A stretch of DNA of 59,172 nt from Rhodothermales bacterium. Its GTDB lineage: Bacteria; Bacteroidota; Rhodothermia; Rhodothermales; Bin80. Under the pieces are notes generated by a model. The model was given only the letters and a program-made list of their open reading frames with translations. It was not told the DNA's origin and searched no databases. Each line of letters opens with the position of its first letter. Position 1 is the stretch's first letter. Position numbers and translations under genes: made by a program. Location: positions 1-59,172 of the forward strand of contig JAJECV010000003.1 of assembly GCA_022821875.1 (NCBI GenBank), in the 5' to 3' direction. Positions 35,693 to 44,570 of the stretch are shown here, one piece after another.

Positions 35693-36803
35693 GGATCAGA
35701 CGGGTTGCATGGTTGATTACCTTCTCTGCGACCGTATCCTGCTGGCTCGTCGTGAGTTCGGTATGCATGGGCAGGGCCAGCACTTCCTTGCAGGCCTGCT
35801 CTGTTACGGGAAGCACCGGCGGGCTGGAGTCCATTCCGAATACGGGCTGCCGGTGCAGTGGTACCGGATAGTAAATTGCATGCGGAATCCCGGATTCCGA
35901 GAGAGAGGAAATAAGTTCGTCCCTCTTTTTTACGCGAATGACATACTGATGATAGACATGGCGGCCCCGGGGAGCTTCATGAGGGCATACCACTTCGTCC
36001 ACATTTTCAAAGAGCGCATTATAGTACGCAGCGGCCGTCCGTCTTCGCCGGGTAAATGATTCGAGATGTCTGAGTTTTACTTCCAGGATTGCTGCCTGAA
36101 GTGCATCTAGTCGGCTGTTGAGTCCGACCATCTCATTGTAGTACTTGTGTCTTCCGCCATGATTGGTAATCGTTCGGCACCGGGTTTCCAATTCTGCATC
36201 AGAGGTAAGAATGGCCCCTCCATCCCCATATGCACCCAGATTTTTTGAGGGAAAGAATGAGCAGGTTCCCATGATTCCCAGACCGCCGGTGGGAGTCTCT
36301 TTATACGTTGCACCAATCGCCTGTGCGTTGTCTTCAATCACCGCAAGGTTGTATTTGGAGGCAAGTGCATTGATCGGATCCATATCCGCAGACTGTCCGA
36401 AGAGATGTACGGGGACAATTGCCCGTGTTTGTGAGGTAATGCATGCTTCAACGCTGACGGGATCAAGACAGAACGTGTCGGGATCTATATCGGCAAAAAC
36501 AGGCACCGCCCCTAAAAGGGCGGCCGCCTCTGCGGTGGCAATGAAGGTAAAGGAGGGGGTAATGATTTCATCCCCGGGCCCAATGCCAAGCGCCATGTAG
36601 GCAATTTGCAGCGCATCGGTCCCGTTTGCAACCCCGATGGCGTGTTCCGTTTTCGTGTATTCCGCAAGTGCCGCCTCAAAGCGGGATACCACCGGGCCGC
36701 GAATAAAGCGTGCCGAATTCAACACCTGCGCCAGTGCAGCATCCATCTCATCCTTGATTCTCAGGTACTGCCCCCTGAGATCCACCATTTGAATATCGTT
36801 CAT
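35685..36803 (-). CDS. DegT/DnrJ/EryC1/StrS sugar aminotransferase (WlbC/WbpE-like)
   Basis: A 372-residue PLP enzyme: GVANGTDALQIAYMALGIGPGDEIITPSFTF, DIDPDTFCLDP, PVHLFGQ, VIEDNAQAIGA, the Schiff-base Lys in CSFFPSKNLGAYGDGGAI, and NSRLDALQAAIL. Such enzymes transaminate keto-sugar nucleotides; here the 3-keto product of the adjacent dehydrogenase is the likely acceptor. ATG 36803 (MNDIQMVDLRGQYLR) is chosen; upstream in-frame sequence overlaps the acetyltransferase and is unrelated. Confidence 0.92.
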   Translation of the reverse strand: MNDIQMVDLRGQYLRIKDEMDAALAQVLNSARFIRGPVVSRFEAALAEYTKTEHAIGVANGTDALQIAYMALGIGPGDEIITPSFTFIATAEAAALLGAVPVFADIDPDTFCLDPVSVEACITSQTRAIVPVHLFGQSADMDPINALASKYNLAVIEDNAQAIGATYKETPTGGLGIMGTCSFFPSKNLGAYGDGGAILTSDAELETRCRTITNHGGRHKYYNEMVGLNSRLDALQAAILEVKLRHLESFTRRRRTAAAYYNALFENVDEVVCPHEAPRGRHVYHQYVIRVKKRDELISSLSESGIPHAIYYPVPLHRQPVFGMDSSPPVLPVTEQACKEVLALPMHTELTTSQQDTVAEKVINHATRLIHA

Positions 36804-36804
36804 T

Positions 36805-37521
36805 CTACTGGTTCTCCAGCCATTGATCTTCAGGAACCCTGCGAAGGAATCGTGCGGGTACCCCTGCCCACAGTTCACGCGCCGGAATATCATGCGTCAG
36901 AACCGCACCTGCGGCCAGCATTGCATCCTGCCCAATTGTTTTTCCAGGTAAGACGGTCGCTCCTGCACCGACTCGTCCACCTCGCAATACCGTGATCCCC
37001 TTGTAGTATTTTTGGCGATCTCTGGTTCGTCCAGCAAAATTGTCATTGCTGGTCGTTACGCCGGGGGCAACAAAGACATAGTCTTCCAGTCGGGAATAGG
37101 CGGTAATGTATACATTGGTCTCTAATTTACAATGTTTCCCGACCGAGCAATCATTTTCCACCGCGACACCCCGACCAATGATGGTGGAATTCCCGATTGT
37201 AACCCGCTCCCGCACCGTTGCCAGATCGGCGACCATTACATGCGTCCCAAGCGTACAGCCATGATACAGGATTGCATGATTCCCAATCAGACCATGGTCC
37301 CCGACTATGAGGGCTTTCTGATTTTCCGCTGTCGGCAGCGTACTTTGCTGCGCCCGCATGGGGCTGGCACCTAACACACAATGATTTCCAACCTGAACAC
37401 CGGCTCCCAGACGTGTTCCTGCCAGAATGGTCACATGATGACCAATTCTACAGCCTGGCCCCAGTTCAACCCCCTCCTGAATGACGCAGCCCTCGCCTAG
37501 AATGGAGTTTGATGTACACAT
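36805..37521 (-). CDS. Left-handed beta-helix N-acetyltransferase (WlbB/WbpD-like)
   Basis: A 238-residue hexapeptide-repeat protein; the [LIV]-G-x4 repeats are obvious (NSILGEGCVIQEGVELGPGCRIGHHVTILAGTRLGAG) and the C-terminus has GAGAVLTHDIPARELWAGVPARFLRRV. In the cassette it would acetylate the 3-amino group introduced by the aminotransferase. Stop and next ATG are essentially adjacent. Cassette product would feed the adjacent glycosyltransferase or other O-antigen genes elsewhere. Confidence 0.88.
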   Translation of the reverse strand: MCTSNSILGEGCVIQEGVELGPGCRIGHHVTILAGTRLGAGVQVGNHCVLGASPMRAQQSTLPTAENQKALIVGDHGLIGNHAILYHGCTLGTHVMVADLATVRERVTIGNSTIIGRGVAVENDCSVGKHCKLETNVYITAYSRLEDYVFVAPGVTTSNDNFAGRTRDRQKYYKGITVLRGGRVGAGATVLPGKTIGQDAMLAAGAVLTHDIPARELWAGVPARFLRRVPEDQWLENQ

Positions 37522-37535
37522 CTGGATTCGATCAC

Positions 37536-37569
37536 AAAAAAGCCCGTAATCCCAAGCGGACCACGGGCT
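37536..37569 (-). terminator. Rho-independent terminator of the secreted TPR gene
   Basis: On the minus strand a perfect 7-bp stem AGCCCGT...ACGGGCT (37563-37569 and 37541-37547, loop 15 bases) is followed directly by a run of T (plus-strand A at 37536-37540). It sits 29 bases after the TPR gene stop and 15 bases before the acetyltransferase start, separating the two units. Confidence 0.8.
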
Positions 37570-37597
37570 GCAATTGTTTTAGAATTTAAACAGGGGG

Positions 37598-38419
37598 CTA
37601 GAGCGTATCCAGATAATGTTCGGCTGACTGCTTATAACTTCCATAAACAGCATTCTGAAACGCTTCTCTTGCAGCATCCCGATCATTGATACTCACATAG
37701 GCTTCGCCCAGGACATAATAGATTTTTGCCTTGTCGGAACGGCTGCCGGAATGGATTTCCAGTGCCTGCCGGGCCGCAGAGATTGCGGCATCTCCTTCTC
37801 CTTTCACATAGTGTGCCTGCGCCGTATAGAAATGCACATCCGCATCGGCTTCCAGGAGTTCCGTCAAAGATGCCAGCGCAGCGAGCGCTTCATCGGCATC
37901 CGCCCGCGTGGCATTGCGCTTTCCCAGGGCTGCGGAGGCGATACTGATGAAGTTTTGACGAATTTGCCGCTCAGCCGCCAGGCTCGTCTTACGATCACCG
38001 GGTGCATTCATGACCTCTTCCCATATGACCAGTGCTTCCTCGGTACGCCCCAGTTTATTCAGGGCCTGTCCCTTGCCATAGTGATTTTTGATGTAAGCGG
38101 GATAAATACTTTCACCACTTGAATAGTATTGGAGAGCGGCCTCAAAGTCTTCCGCTTTGTACGCTGCATTTCCGAGTTTATAGTCAATTTGAGCGGCAAC
38201 ATAACGAGCACGCTGTGCGACTTCCGCATCAGATGCCGCATCCGCACCGGAGGCGGCGCTGGCAAATAGATCACGTGCAGTATCCAGCGAACCACTCTTT
38301 GCCGCTTCTTGAGCTGCATTAAAATCTTCCTTGTATTCCTGGGCACTTACCGTCACGGTAGTAACCAGGAATAGAGACAGCAGAGAAAATACGGACAGGA
38401 TAGGATGAAGAGATTTCAT
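37598..38419 (-). CDS. Secreted TPR-repeat protein
   Basis: A 273-residue exported protein with signal peptide (MKSLHPILSVFSLLSLFLV, cleaved after VSA) and about five TPR units (DFNAAQEAAKSGSLDTARDLFASAA, DFEAALQYYSSGESIYPAYIKNHYGKGQALNKLGRTEEALVIW). Probably periplasmic scaffold. Start MKSLH at 38419 is chosen over an upstream in-frame ATG at 38431 since the signal peptide begins there. It is followed by a strong intrinsic terminator. Confidence 0.85.
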   Translation of the reverse strand: MKSLHPILSVFSLLSLFLVTTVTVSAQEYKEDFNAAQEAAKSGSLDTARDLFASAASGADAASDAEVAQRARYVAAQIDYKLGNAAYKAEDFEAALQYYSSGESIYPAYIKNHYGKGQALNKLGRTEEALVIWEEVMNAPGDRKTSLAAERQIRQNFISIASAALGKRNATRADADEALAALASLTELLEADADVHFYTAQAHYVKGEGDAAISAARQALEIHSGSRSDKAKIYYVLGEAYVSINDRDAAREAFQNAVYGSYKQSAEHYLDTL

Positions 38420-38460
38420 TCTACAAAGCATTAGGTCAGTTTACAAGAGTTAACAGTTTG

Positions 38461-38478
38461 CGAACGCAGCAGCGTTCG
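38461..38478. other. Hairpin between pseudogene and TPR gene
   Basis: CGAACGC-AGCA-GCGTTCG, a perfect 7-bp stem with a 4-base loop, 42 bases before the TPR gene start. No U-run follows on either strand. It may be part of a structured leader; see the rejected riboswitch idea. Confidence 0.4.
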
Positions 38479-38909
38479 TGCCCTCCTACCGCTTTACCTC
38501 CATCAGGTTCCACGGACAGGAATTACCGGTAATTAAGCAAAAATCTTGCCGGCTACATATCTATGGGGCGGCGTTTCAGAAAAACACCCCTTCTCTCCCT
38601 GAGGTGACCACAATCGTTCCGCTCCGAAAGTACGGATAATTGCTTCAGGCACCGAGTACCGGCGAATTGTCATTCTGACCATAGTGGACCGTGTCAAAGT
38701 GACCGACTTCAATCGGGTTTCCCGGATCAGAGATGTCCACGATCCGAAGCCCCTCCACATAATTGGTCTGGTACACTGTATTGCCCCGAATGTAAAGATT
38801 ATGATCAATCGCATTGGATGGACCAAAATATTTGCCGGCCAGGATTGGATCTTCAAGGTCACTGACATCAAAGAGGAGGATACGGGTGGCTTCAACCACT
38901 TCGGTGGCT

Positions 38910-38917
38910 TCATCCCC
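38910..38917. repeat. Left copy of 8-bp target-site duplication
   Basis: TCATCCCC, identical to 41151-41158, immediately outside the terminal inverted repeat of the inserted element. Both copies are in the same codon phase of the interrupted gene. Confidence 0.85.
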
Positions 38918-39093
38918 GTATCCATCCGAAAATTGATTTATTGCTCCAATCGGAACCGAACAGAATCGTCTGATATTTCGAGAACTTCCCCGATTTCATA
39001 TGGTGTCGGAAGACAAGAGAACTGTCGCTCATTCAGTCCAACAGCAGGCCTCACGCACACCGCGTCCAACAATGCACGGGAATCACGCTGAGG

Positions 39094-39396
39094 TTATCCC
39101 GCAACCAGAGCAACGACCGTTGCCAGCACGCCCCCAAGCACGGCAAATACAATTCCAATAAACCAACGTAAATGGCTCATTTCCGCCTTCAGCCTGCGAT
39201 TCTGTGCATCCATCTTTGCCTCCAGGCTACTGTTCTGCGCATCCATCTTTGCTTCCAGACTGGATTCTAATTGCATATGACTGGACTTGATTTGCTCAAT
39301 AATAGGGGTAGACAACATGTTGAATAAGGATTTAGTGAACGCAACCGCCTCTTTGCCAGAACAACCCATCTGCTCCAAGAGAGTAAAGACATACAC
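39094..39396 (-). CDS. Small coiled-coil protein with C-terminal membrane helix
   Basis: A 100-residue protein with an N-terminal helical part, a coiled coil holding a tandem repeat (SSLEAKMDAQN twice) and a C-terminal transmembrane helix (FIGIVFAVLGGVLATVVALVAG). It resembles the DUF1640/CCDC90-like proteins common in bacteria, whose function is unknown. It lies inside the inserted element, so it is probably cargo. Confidence 0.6.
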   Translation of the reverse strand: MYVFTLLEQMGCSGKEAVAFTKSLFNMLSTPIIEQIKSSHMQLESSLEAKMDAQNSSLEAKMDAQNRRLKAEMSHLRWFIGIVFAVLGGVLATVVALVAG

Positions 39397-39877
39397 ATCT
39401 TTCTCAGTGGACGATGGGAGACCCGTTTTATTCTGTTTCGGCAGAACTGCTTAAATTCATTTCAGGGTAAACGGTTCCCTGAAACTGCATCTGATTAAGT
39501 CTCAGAAATAAACCGTGAACCGACTGCAATGGAACGTATTGAACACCCTTGACTGTTGCGACTTTGTGTTCCATCCGATTCAAATACAGTACTCATCCGA
39601 AAACCCTGTCTTGGCGATTCGTTGTTGGGGGGATGTCCAGCGACAACTGAGAAGGCGGATGATGCCGACTAAGAGGGGATTTGGCATCTGATATGTTTTA
39701 TCCATCTTTCCCGCAGGCGAGCCGGAGACTCTAATGGAACCTGCACGGTGGCAGTCTACCATACTGCGTTCGCAGGCATCACATCCCCACCACCCTTCCA
39801 CAGATGGGCAACGAGGTATAACTCCCTGATCAATCTAACAAATCACCTGACGAAGTGCACCAAACACAATCGGAAAA
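39397..39877. other. Non-coding part of the inserted element
   Basis: About 480 bases between the coiled-coil and Fic genes. A minus frame at 39580-39801 has a Cys-rich patch (WWGCDACERSMVDCHR) faintly recalling a zinc ribbon, too weak to call a transposase remnant. Nothing else is recognisable. Confidence 0.4.
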
Positions 39878-40483
39878 TTATTGGATATTGGGATCAGATA
39901 ACTGGTGAAGAAGCCCATCTGCAATTACGTAGGCTAAAGGTGCCAGCCCCCCGTCTTGATCGGCTTTTTTGAGCGCCTCAAGATATCTGGAACGATAGGG
40001 ATCTTCCCTTAAAAGTTCGGGAAGAATAGGATCTCCAGGAATCCACTTTCCCATATGGAGGCACAGTACAAAATAGCTCGAAGCTCTGGCGGTCCTGCCA
40101 TTCCCATTAATAAATGGGTGAATATGGTTGATCCGCCACAACACATATGCGGCTAGTTCTATTGATTCGGATTCCGTCCAATTTCGGTTGACGCGATTCA
40201 CCATATCATCCATAAGCGTCGCAACCCTGAAGTGCTCTGGCGGATGATACTCTCCCACCTTCACTTCGCATGGCCTGTACTGGCCTGCATGCGCGTGCAG
40301 GCACCCGATTGAATGGAAATTGAGTGCCTTAATCACCGTTTGTGACAAAAACGGAGTGTTAGAACCTAATGCGGCAAGAACCAGCGAATTCAGGAAATTA
40401 ATCTGTATTTCTCAATTGGCCACATCCAACGCCTGATATACTGGATGATCCTCATTGTGACCAACAAGCTCATGAAGAATCAT
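39878..40483 (-). pseudogene. Fic domain protein interrupted by an in-frame stop
   Basis: Fic enzymes transfer AMP or related groups to target proteins and are often toxins. ATG 40483 opens MILHELVGHNEDHPVYQALDVAN, then TGA at 40414-40412 (codon 24), and the same frame continues EIQINFLNSLVLAAL ... NFHSIGCLHAHAGQYRPCEVKVGEY and the Fic motif HPFINGNGRTAR. That motif has Asn where HxFx(D/E)GN(G/K)RxxR usually has an acid. The sequence on both sides of the TGA is clearly one protein, so the stop looks like a nonsense mutation. A shorter protein from a TTG at 40348 could still be made and keeps the motif. The ATG overlaps the upstream gene's stop (ATGA). Confidence 0.75.
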
Positions 40484-40707
40484 GGTGCCCAATAACTGCC
40501 ATACCGGCGATCAAAATCTTTGGACAGCCTTTCCCGATCTTCAGGTGTTTTGGCTGCCCCCAAAGCATAACTCTTTATCTGCCTTCGATATTCGTCCGGT
40601 GTCATTTCGGGAGCGGCCTTGATTTTGGCAGCAATTTCCGCCCTCCTTTTTTTCTCAGTTTCCGGTACTTCGATGTCACGGGGGTTGTAAACAGGATTTA
40701 TGCTCAT
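40480..40707 (-). CDS. Small protein coupled to fic, possible antitoxin or partner
   Basis: A 75-residue, charged, mostly helical protein (ETEKKRRAEIAAKIKAAPEMTPDEYRRQIKSYALGAA). Its TGA overlaps the Fic ATG as ATGA, the arrangement expected of a small antitoxin preceding a toxin. The inhibitory motif of class I Fic antitoxins (S/T-x3-E-G/N) is not evident. Family not recognised. Confidence 0.6.
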   Translation of the reverse strand: MSINPVYNPRDIEVPETEKKRRAEIAAKIKAAPEMTPDEYRRQIKSYALGAAKTPEDRERLSKDFDRRYGSYWAP

Positions 40708-41126
40708 TGTGCCATTATTGTATTCTAGATGTTTTCATGATGATTGGGACCCTCCGCCCTGTTGAATCAAATGATTGAACGCCATGTTCCGGAAAGGGTT
40801 CACGGGCGGACCGTTTATTTTCAACTGCGGGTTGATGATCCTCAAAGTGCCGACGACCGGGCGCGTTCCGGGCGGCGTGGCCGCAGCAGAACACCATCCA
40901 CATGCATCTGCACGAAATATACACCCAGAATCTCTAATGCACTGTCCACCGTAGTTAACAATCTCTGCACTGATACCAAATACATTCTATTTTCTGGAAT
41001 TTAGACCTGCCCCTGCCTCTTTCCAGATCGCAGGACGACCAATGCAGATCATCCCTTATTGTTTTGGATCCAACTTCATACCGGTACAGATCACATCTTC
41101 GGTATCCAGACATGAACATCCTCAGT
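40708..41126. other. Non-coding right part of the inserted element
   Basis: About 420 bases between the small gene start and the right inverted repeat. The N-terminal anchor-B fragment reads into it as meaningless sequence. No gene is supported; the promoter of the element's operon must lie here. Confidence 0.45.
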
Positions 41127-41150
41127 ATAGATAGATTTTCGGACGGATAC

Positions 41151-41158
41151 TCATCCCC
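41151..41158. repeat. Right copy of 8-bp target-site duplication
   Basis: TCATCCCC directly outside the right terminal inverted repeat, identical to the left copy at 38910-38917. Confidence 0.85.
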
Positions 41159-42798
41159 TTCGTCATTCAGGTAGAAATACCGGTGATCCTCGGTAAGCCC
41201 GCCCTGATGCGTGTAGGCAACATTCGGGTAGCGTGCGACGGAGAGCGCAACCGGTGCGTCTTTGTCGGTTAAATCTGCGTTGGATAATGCATCTCCATTG
41301 GAACTGAAACATATTTCCCGTCCCTTATACGCTTGATCCAGGCCATTGCAGGTCACGCACTGTGCATCATGGGCGGCCCCGGTTCCGCACCCACCGGTTC
41401 GCGTATCCGCAAAGCAGCCGGCAAACACGGGATTGAGCGGATCCTGGATATCAATCATGTGCAACGCCCCTCTAAATGTTTCGCCTCCCGAATCACTACC
41501 AGCGGCATAGGCATACCCGGTTTCTTCATTGACGATAAGATTATGGGAGCTGTCGACGCCTTTGCATAGCGCCGTTTCGGTGAATACCTGCGGTTCTAGG
41601 AGGTCTCTGAGCTGAGTAAGATCAAAAATCTGCATGTGATGTGCCCCCGCCCCGTCTGAGACAATGAACGCATGATCTTTAGACACCTTGATGTTCCGCC
41701 AAATGCTTTGATTCGCAGTGGATGTTTTTGGAAGGTCTCCCAGATAAACCGGATGATAAGGATCGGTCAAATCAATGAATGAGGTCCATCTGTACGCACG
41801 ACCAGTGCATACTCACGTCTGGTTTCAGGGTCTTCCCAGCCCCATACATCATTGACTTGAATCCCGCGCCGGGCCCCAATCTCCTGCCGGGTCAGGAATG
41901 AGATTATATCCACCTCTGCACACGGAAACATCCCCGGCGGCTCCATGCTCACACTCGGTAACCTTTCCAGTATAGATGCAATTTCACTGGCAGTATTAAA
42001 GATGACCTCATCCATATGAATCCCTTCCCCCGTAACCTGAACCGGAAAAACCGCCCCTTCATAATTATCGTGCCCCACTGCAACGAGTCCATTCCCAGCA
42101 GCCAGGCCTGCTCCGAATTCACTGCGAAACTGCAAAGCATCCGGATTGAGCACATCCGATAATTCCATCTGAGAAAGCCCCAAGTAATACACACCTCCGC
42201 GACGTTCGTTATGGCGGGCAGCCGAAATCCATAATTGGGAATCGTGAACTGCCAATTGTTCTCCAAGTCGCTAGACAAAGCCATGTTCATCACGAGAATA
42301 CAGATACATATCACCTTCCGGGGCTGCGCCTCCTGCCGTGCCTATCAGTAGACGGTCTCCCTTCAGTGCTGGAGAAGCACCAAACTGATCATGGGGCCGG
42401 GTAAGTGTTTCGGACAATTCCCAGGAACCATCCTCAGAGCGAGAATAGAGATACACTTCACTTGCGAGCGGGGCACCGAATGCCAGCGTTGTGTGTTCGG
42501 CAGCAAGGCTTCGGCCAAAGCCTGCGGCAACTTCTCCACCGGGCGTGAGAACCTGCATCTCATTCCACGTACTGTCTTCGGCCAGTTCGTGAACAAAGAC
42601 ATTATCTGGAAGAAGGAGTTGTCTGGCTTCACCGACAAGTATCTGACAATCACTGGCGGCGACCGAGCCACCGAACTGAAGTGCATATTGAGCATAGAGT
42701 GTCTCCGGGGTGCACACAGTGATCAGTCTAAAGGCAGAAAAGGCCTGTCTCATGTTACAGTGAGCAGATTCGGAACCTGAAATACGAATCTCAGCCAT

Positions 42799-43175
42799 AA
42801 CATTGATTTATCCCGCGGACAAATTCGGGAACTGAAGCCGAATGGTTCCAGTCATTCCGAGACTCGGCGGCGGCACCGCCCCCGATTATCGCTCCATATC
42901 CATGACGACCAGGACGCAGTTCCGAGTGTGGGCATCCAGTTCCAGACAAACAATTTCGTGCATGTGAGTAAAGATTTGATGAAAGATAATTGACAATGCA
43001 AAACGTGCCCTTCTTTTCGTCAGCCCCCTACCAAAATTTCCAAAGCCCACCAAATCTATTAAACCATTCAGTTTCGCCATCGTATCATGCCGCAAATCCC
43101 TGCCGACTTTGCTTAGTTTGCTTAGGAGGTTTCCAAGTCACAATAAGTTTGATCGGCGTTTTAAAGGTAAACATC
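42799..43175. other. Intergenic region at left border of the defence island
   Basis: 377 bases between the start of the anchor-B pseudogene and the divergent ATPase gene. Open frames in both directions show no family features. Promoters of both genes presumably lie here. Confidence 0.45.
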
Positions 43176-44570
43176 ATGAAAATAACCATACAGAACCTGG
43201 GTGTTCTAAAAAAGGCGGCATTTGAGCTCGGTGACCTGACCTTGATTTGTGGATCAAACAACACGGGCAAGACATATGCGACTTATGCCCTGTTTGGTTT
43301 TCTACTTAACGGGAAGAGATTCATGAGAACCGAAGTTTCTAATCAAGAAATAAATGATCTCATGAATAACGGTGCAACGCAGATTGATATTGCAAGACAC
43401 GCCAAAGGGGCGAAGAATATTCTTTCACAGAGCTGCCAGACATACACTCAGTATTTGCCTCGAATCTTCGCGTCCAATCCGAAACATTTTGAGGAAGCCC
43501 AGTTCAAGGCGGACTTGGAACTGGATTTGGAATCAATCCTACCCTCCCCTTTCGAACGAAAAATAAGGTCTAGAAAAAGCGAAATTCTCTCATTTAGAAA
43601 ACCTAAGGGGAGCCGTGATTTGGTGGTTTCCCTGTCGGCGGAAACCGAAAAAATCGGGCTCCCCACAGAGATCATTAAGGAGGAAATCTCGGAGGTCATT
43701 AACGAAATAATCTTCGGACAGTATTTCCCTACTCCCTTTATCGCTAGCGCGGAGCGTACCGGTGTTGCAATATTCAGCAAGGAGCTTGATTTTGCCAGAA
43801 ATCGGCTACTTGAGGAAATGGCCCGATCAGACAAGGATATTGACCCAATGGAGTTGCTTTTTAAATCCTATAATGATTATGCTTTGCCGGTGAAGGCAAA
43901 CGTAGATTTTACGCGCAGGGGTGCAGATATCCGCAAGGAAGATAGCTTCATTGCTAAGGAACATTCTCCGGTTCTGGAGGAATTCTCCGATATTATTGGC
44001 GGTGAATATATTTCAGGGAGCGACAACTCAATTTATTTCAAGCCTTCGCGCAAACGCCTCAAGCTGACTATGGCAGAAAGTTCGAGTGCAGTGCGCTCTA
44101 TGCTGGATATTGGTTCTTATTTGCGTCACATTGCAAAACCAGGTGACTTGCTGATGATAGACGAACCGGAATTGAGTCTGCATCCTGAAAATCAGCGCCG
44201 AGTTGCCCGGCTTTTCGCTCGGCTGATAAATCTTGGAATTCGAGTTTTCATAACCACTCACAGTGACTATATCATCAAGGAGTTGAACACATTGATTATG
44301 CTTAATCAAGATAAGCCCTATCTAAAGCGAATTGCCGAGAGAGAGGGGTATCGGAACGAAGAACTTGTTGACCCCGATAGAGTAGAAGTTTATATAGCAG
44401 AAAAAGCTTTGATGAAAACAAAGAGCAACCATAAAAGGAGAAGCCTGCACTGGACCCTAAGGGAGGCGGAAGTAAGCCATGAACAAGGAATTGATGCCCG
44501 CAGTTTTGACGAGACCATAGATAAGATGAACGAGATTCAGGATGCCATTATATGGGGGGATGGAGAATGA
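43176..44570 (+). CDS. AAA ATPase of a two-gene ATPase/nuclease system
   Basis: A 464-residue cytosolic ABC/SMC-like ATPase of the AAA_15/AAA_21 type: it starts MKITIQNLGVLKKAAFELGDLTLICGSNNTGKT (Walker A GSNNTGKT, residues 26-33), with a long coiled and helical insert, a signature-like AESSSAVRSMLDIGSYL, Walker B LLMIDEPELSLHPE and the H-loop FITTHSDYI. Similar ATPases act in OLD, Septu, PARIS and AbiL-type defence. ATG 43176 is supported by AAAGGT nine bases upstream. The stop overlaps the next ATG (ATGA). Confidence 0.85.
   Translation: MKITIQNLGVLKKAAFELGDLTLICGSNNTGKTYATYALFGFLLNGKRFMRTEVSNQEINDLMNNGATQIDIARHAKGAKNILSQSCQTYTQYLPRIFASNPKHFEEAQFKADLELDLESILPSPFERKIRSRKSEILSFRKPKGSRDLVVSLSAETEKIGLPTEIIKEEISEVINEIIFGQYFPTPFIASAERTGVAIFSKELDFARNRLLEEMARSDKDIDPMELLFKSYNDYALPVKANVDFTRRGADIRKEDSFIAKEHSPVLEEFSDIIGGEYISGSDNSIYFKPSRKRLKLTMAESSSAVRSMLDIGSYLRHIAKPGDLLMIDEPELSLHPENQRRVARLFARLINLGIRVFITTHSDYIIKELNTLIMLNQDKPYLKRIAEREGYRNEELVDPDRVEVYIAEKALMKTKSNHKRRSLHWTLREAEVSHEQGIDARSFDETIDKMNEIQDAIIWGDGE

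Larger units (their letters stand above)
38918..41150. mobile_element. 2,233-bp insertion element without transposase (24-bp TIRs, 8-bp target duplication)
   Basis: The left end (38918-38941, plus strand) begins GTATCCATCCGAAAAT and the right end (41150-41127, minus strand) begins GTATCCGTCCGAAAAT. Over 24 bases, 20 match. Both ends are flanked by TCATCCCC. The interior carries, all on the minus strand, a small gene (40707-40480), a Fic gene (broken), and a coiled-coil membrane protein (39396-39094). No transposase is recognisable, so the element is either non-autonomous or has lost its transposase. An 8-bp duplication is typical of IS66, IS1595, ISL3 and other families; family not assigned. 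Confidence 0.85.
38553..42798 (-). pseudogene. Choice-of-anchor-B family protein, disrupted by stops, frameshifts and an insertion
   Basis: The gene encodes a secreted FG-GAP/LVIVD-repeat protein. Its pieces, in order on the minus strand: 42798-42271 (FG-GAP-like repeats, then in-frame TAG at 42271-42273), 42255-41767 (CAEVDIISFLTRQEIG, VNDVWGWEDPETRREYALV), a frameshift near 41770, then 41766-41151 (LTDPYHPVYLGDLP, FIVSDGAGAHHMQIFD, FYLNDEGDE). A 2,233-bp element interrupts here. The frame resumes at 38917 with GDEATEVVEATRILLFDVSDL and LRIVDISDPGNPIEVGHF, has TGA where Trp is expected near 38645, then SNYPYFRSGTIVVTSGREGVFF, and a last frameshift before KRRPIDM and stop at 38553. Removing one 8-bp duplication restores the reading frame across the insertion. 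Confidence 0.85.

Noticed and set aside
38461-38530. TPP riboswitch or SRP-like RNA on the minus strand before the TPR gene
   Set aside because: GAACCTGATGGAGGTAAAG resembles the 3' half of the TPP aptamer, but the required CTGAGA element and 5' half are absent, the SRP GGAA tetraloop core is absent, and no thiamine gene is near.
39580-39801. Transposase zinc ribbon inside the inserted element
   Set aside because: Only CDACER and a few Cys are suggestive; no DDE or other catalytic motif follows in any frame.
38918-41150. Reading the Fic TGA as an alternative genetic code (TGA = Trp)
   Set aside because: Many intact genes in the window, such as the MscS-like gene and the AAA ATPase, end in TGA, so the standard code applies.
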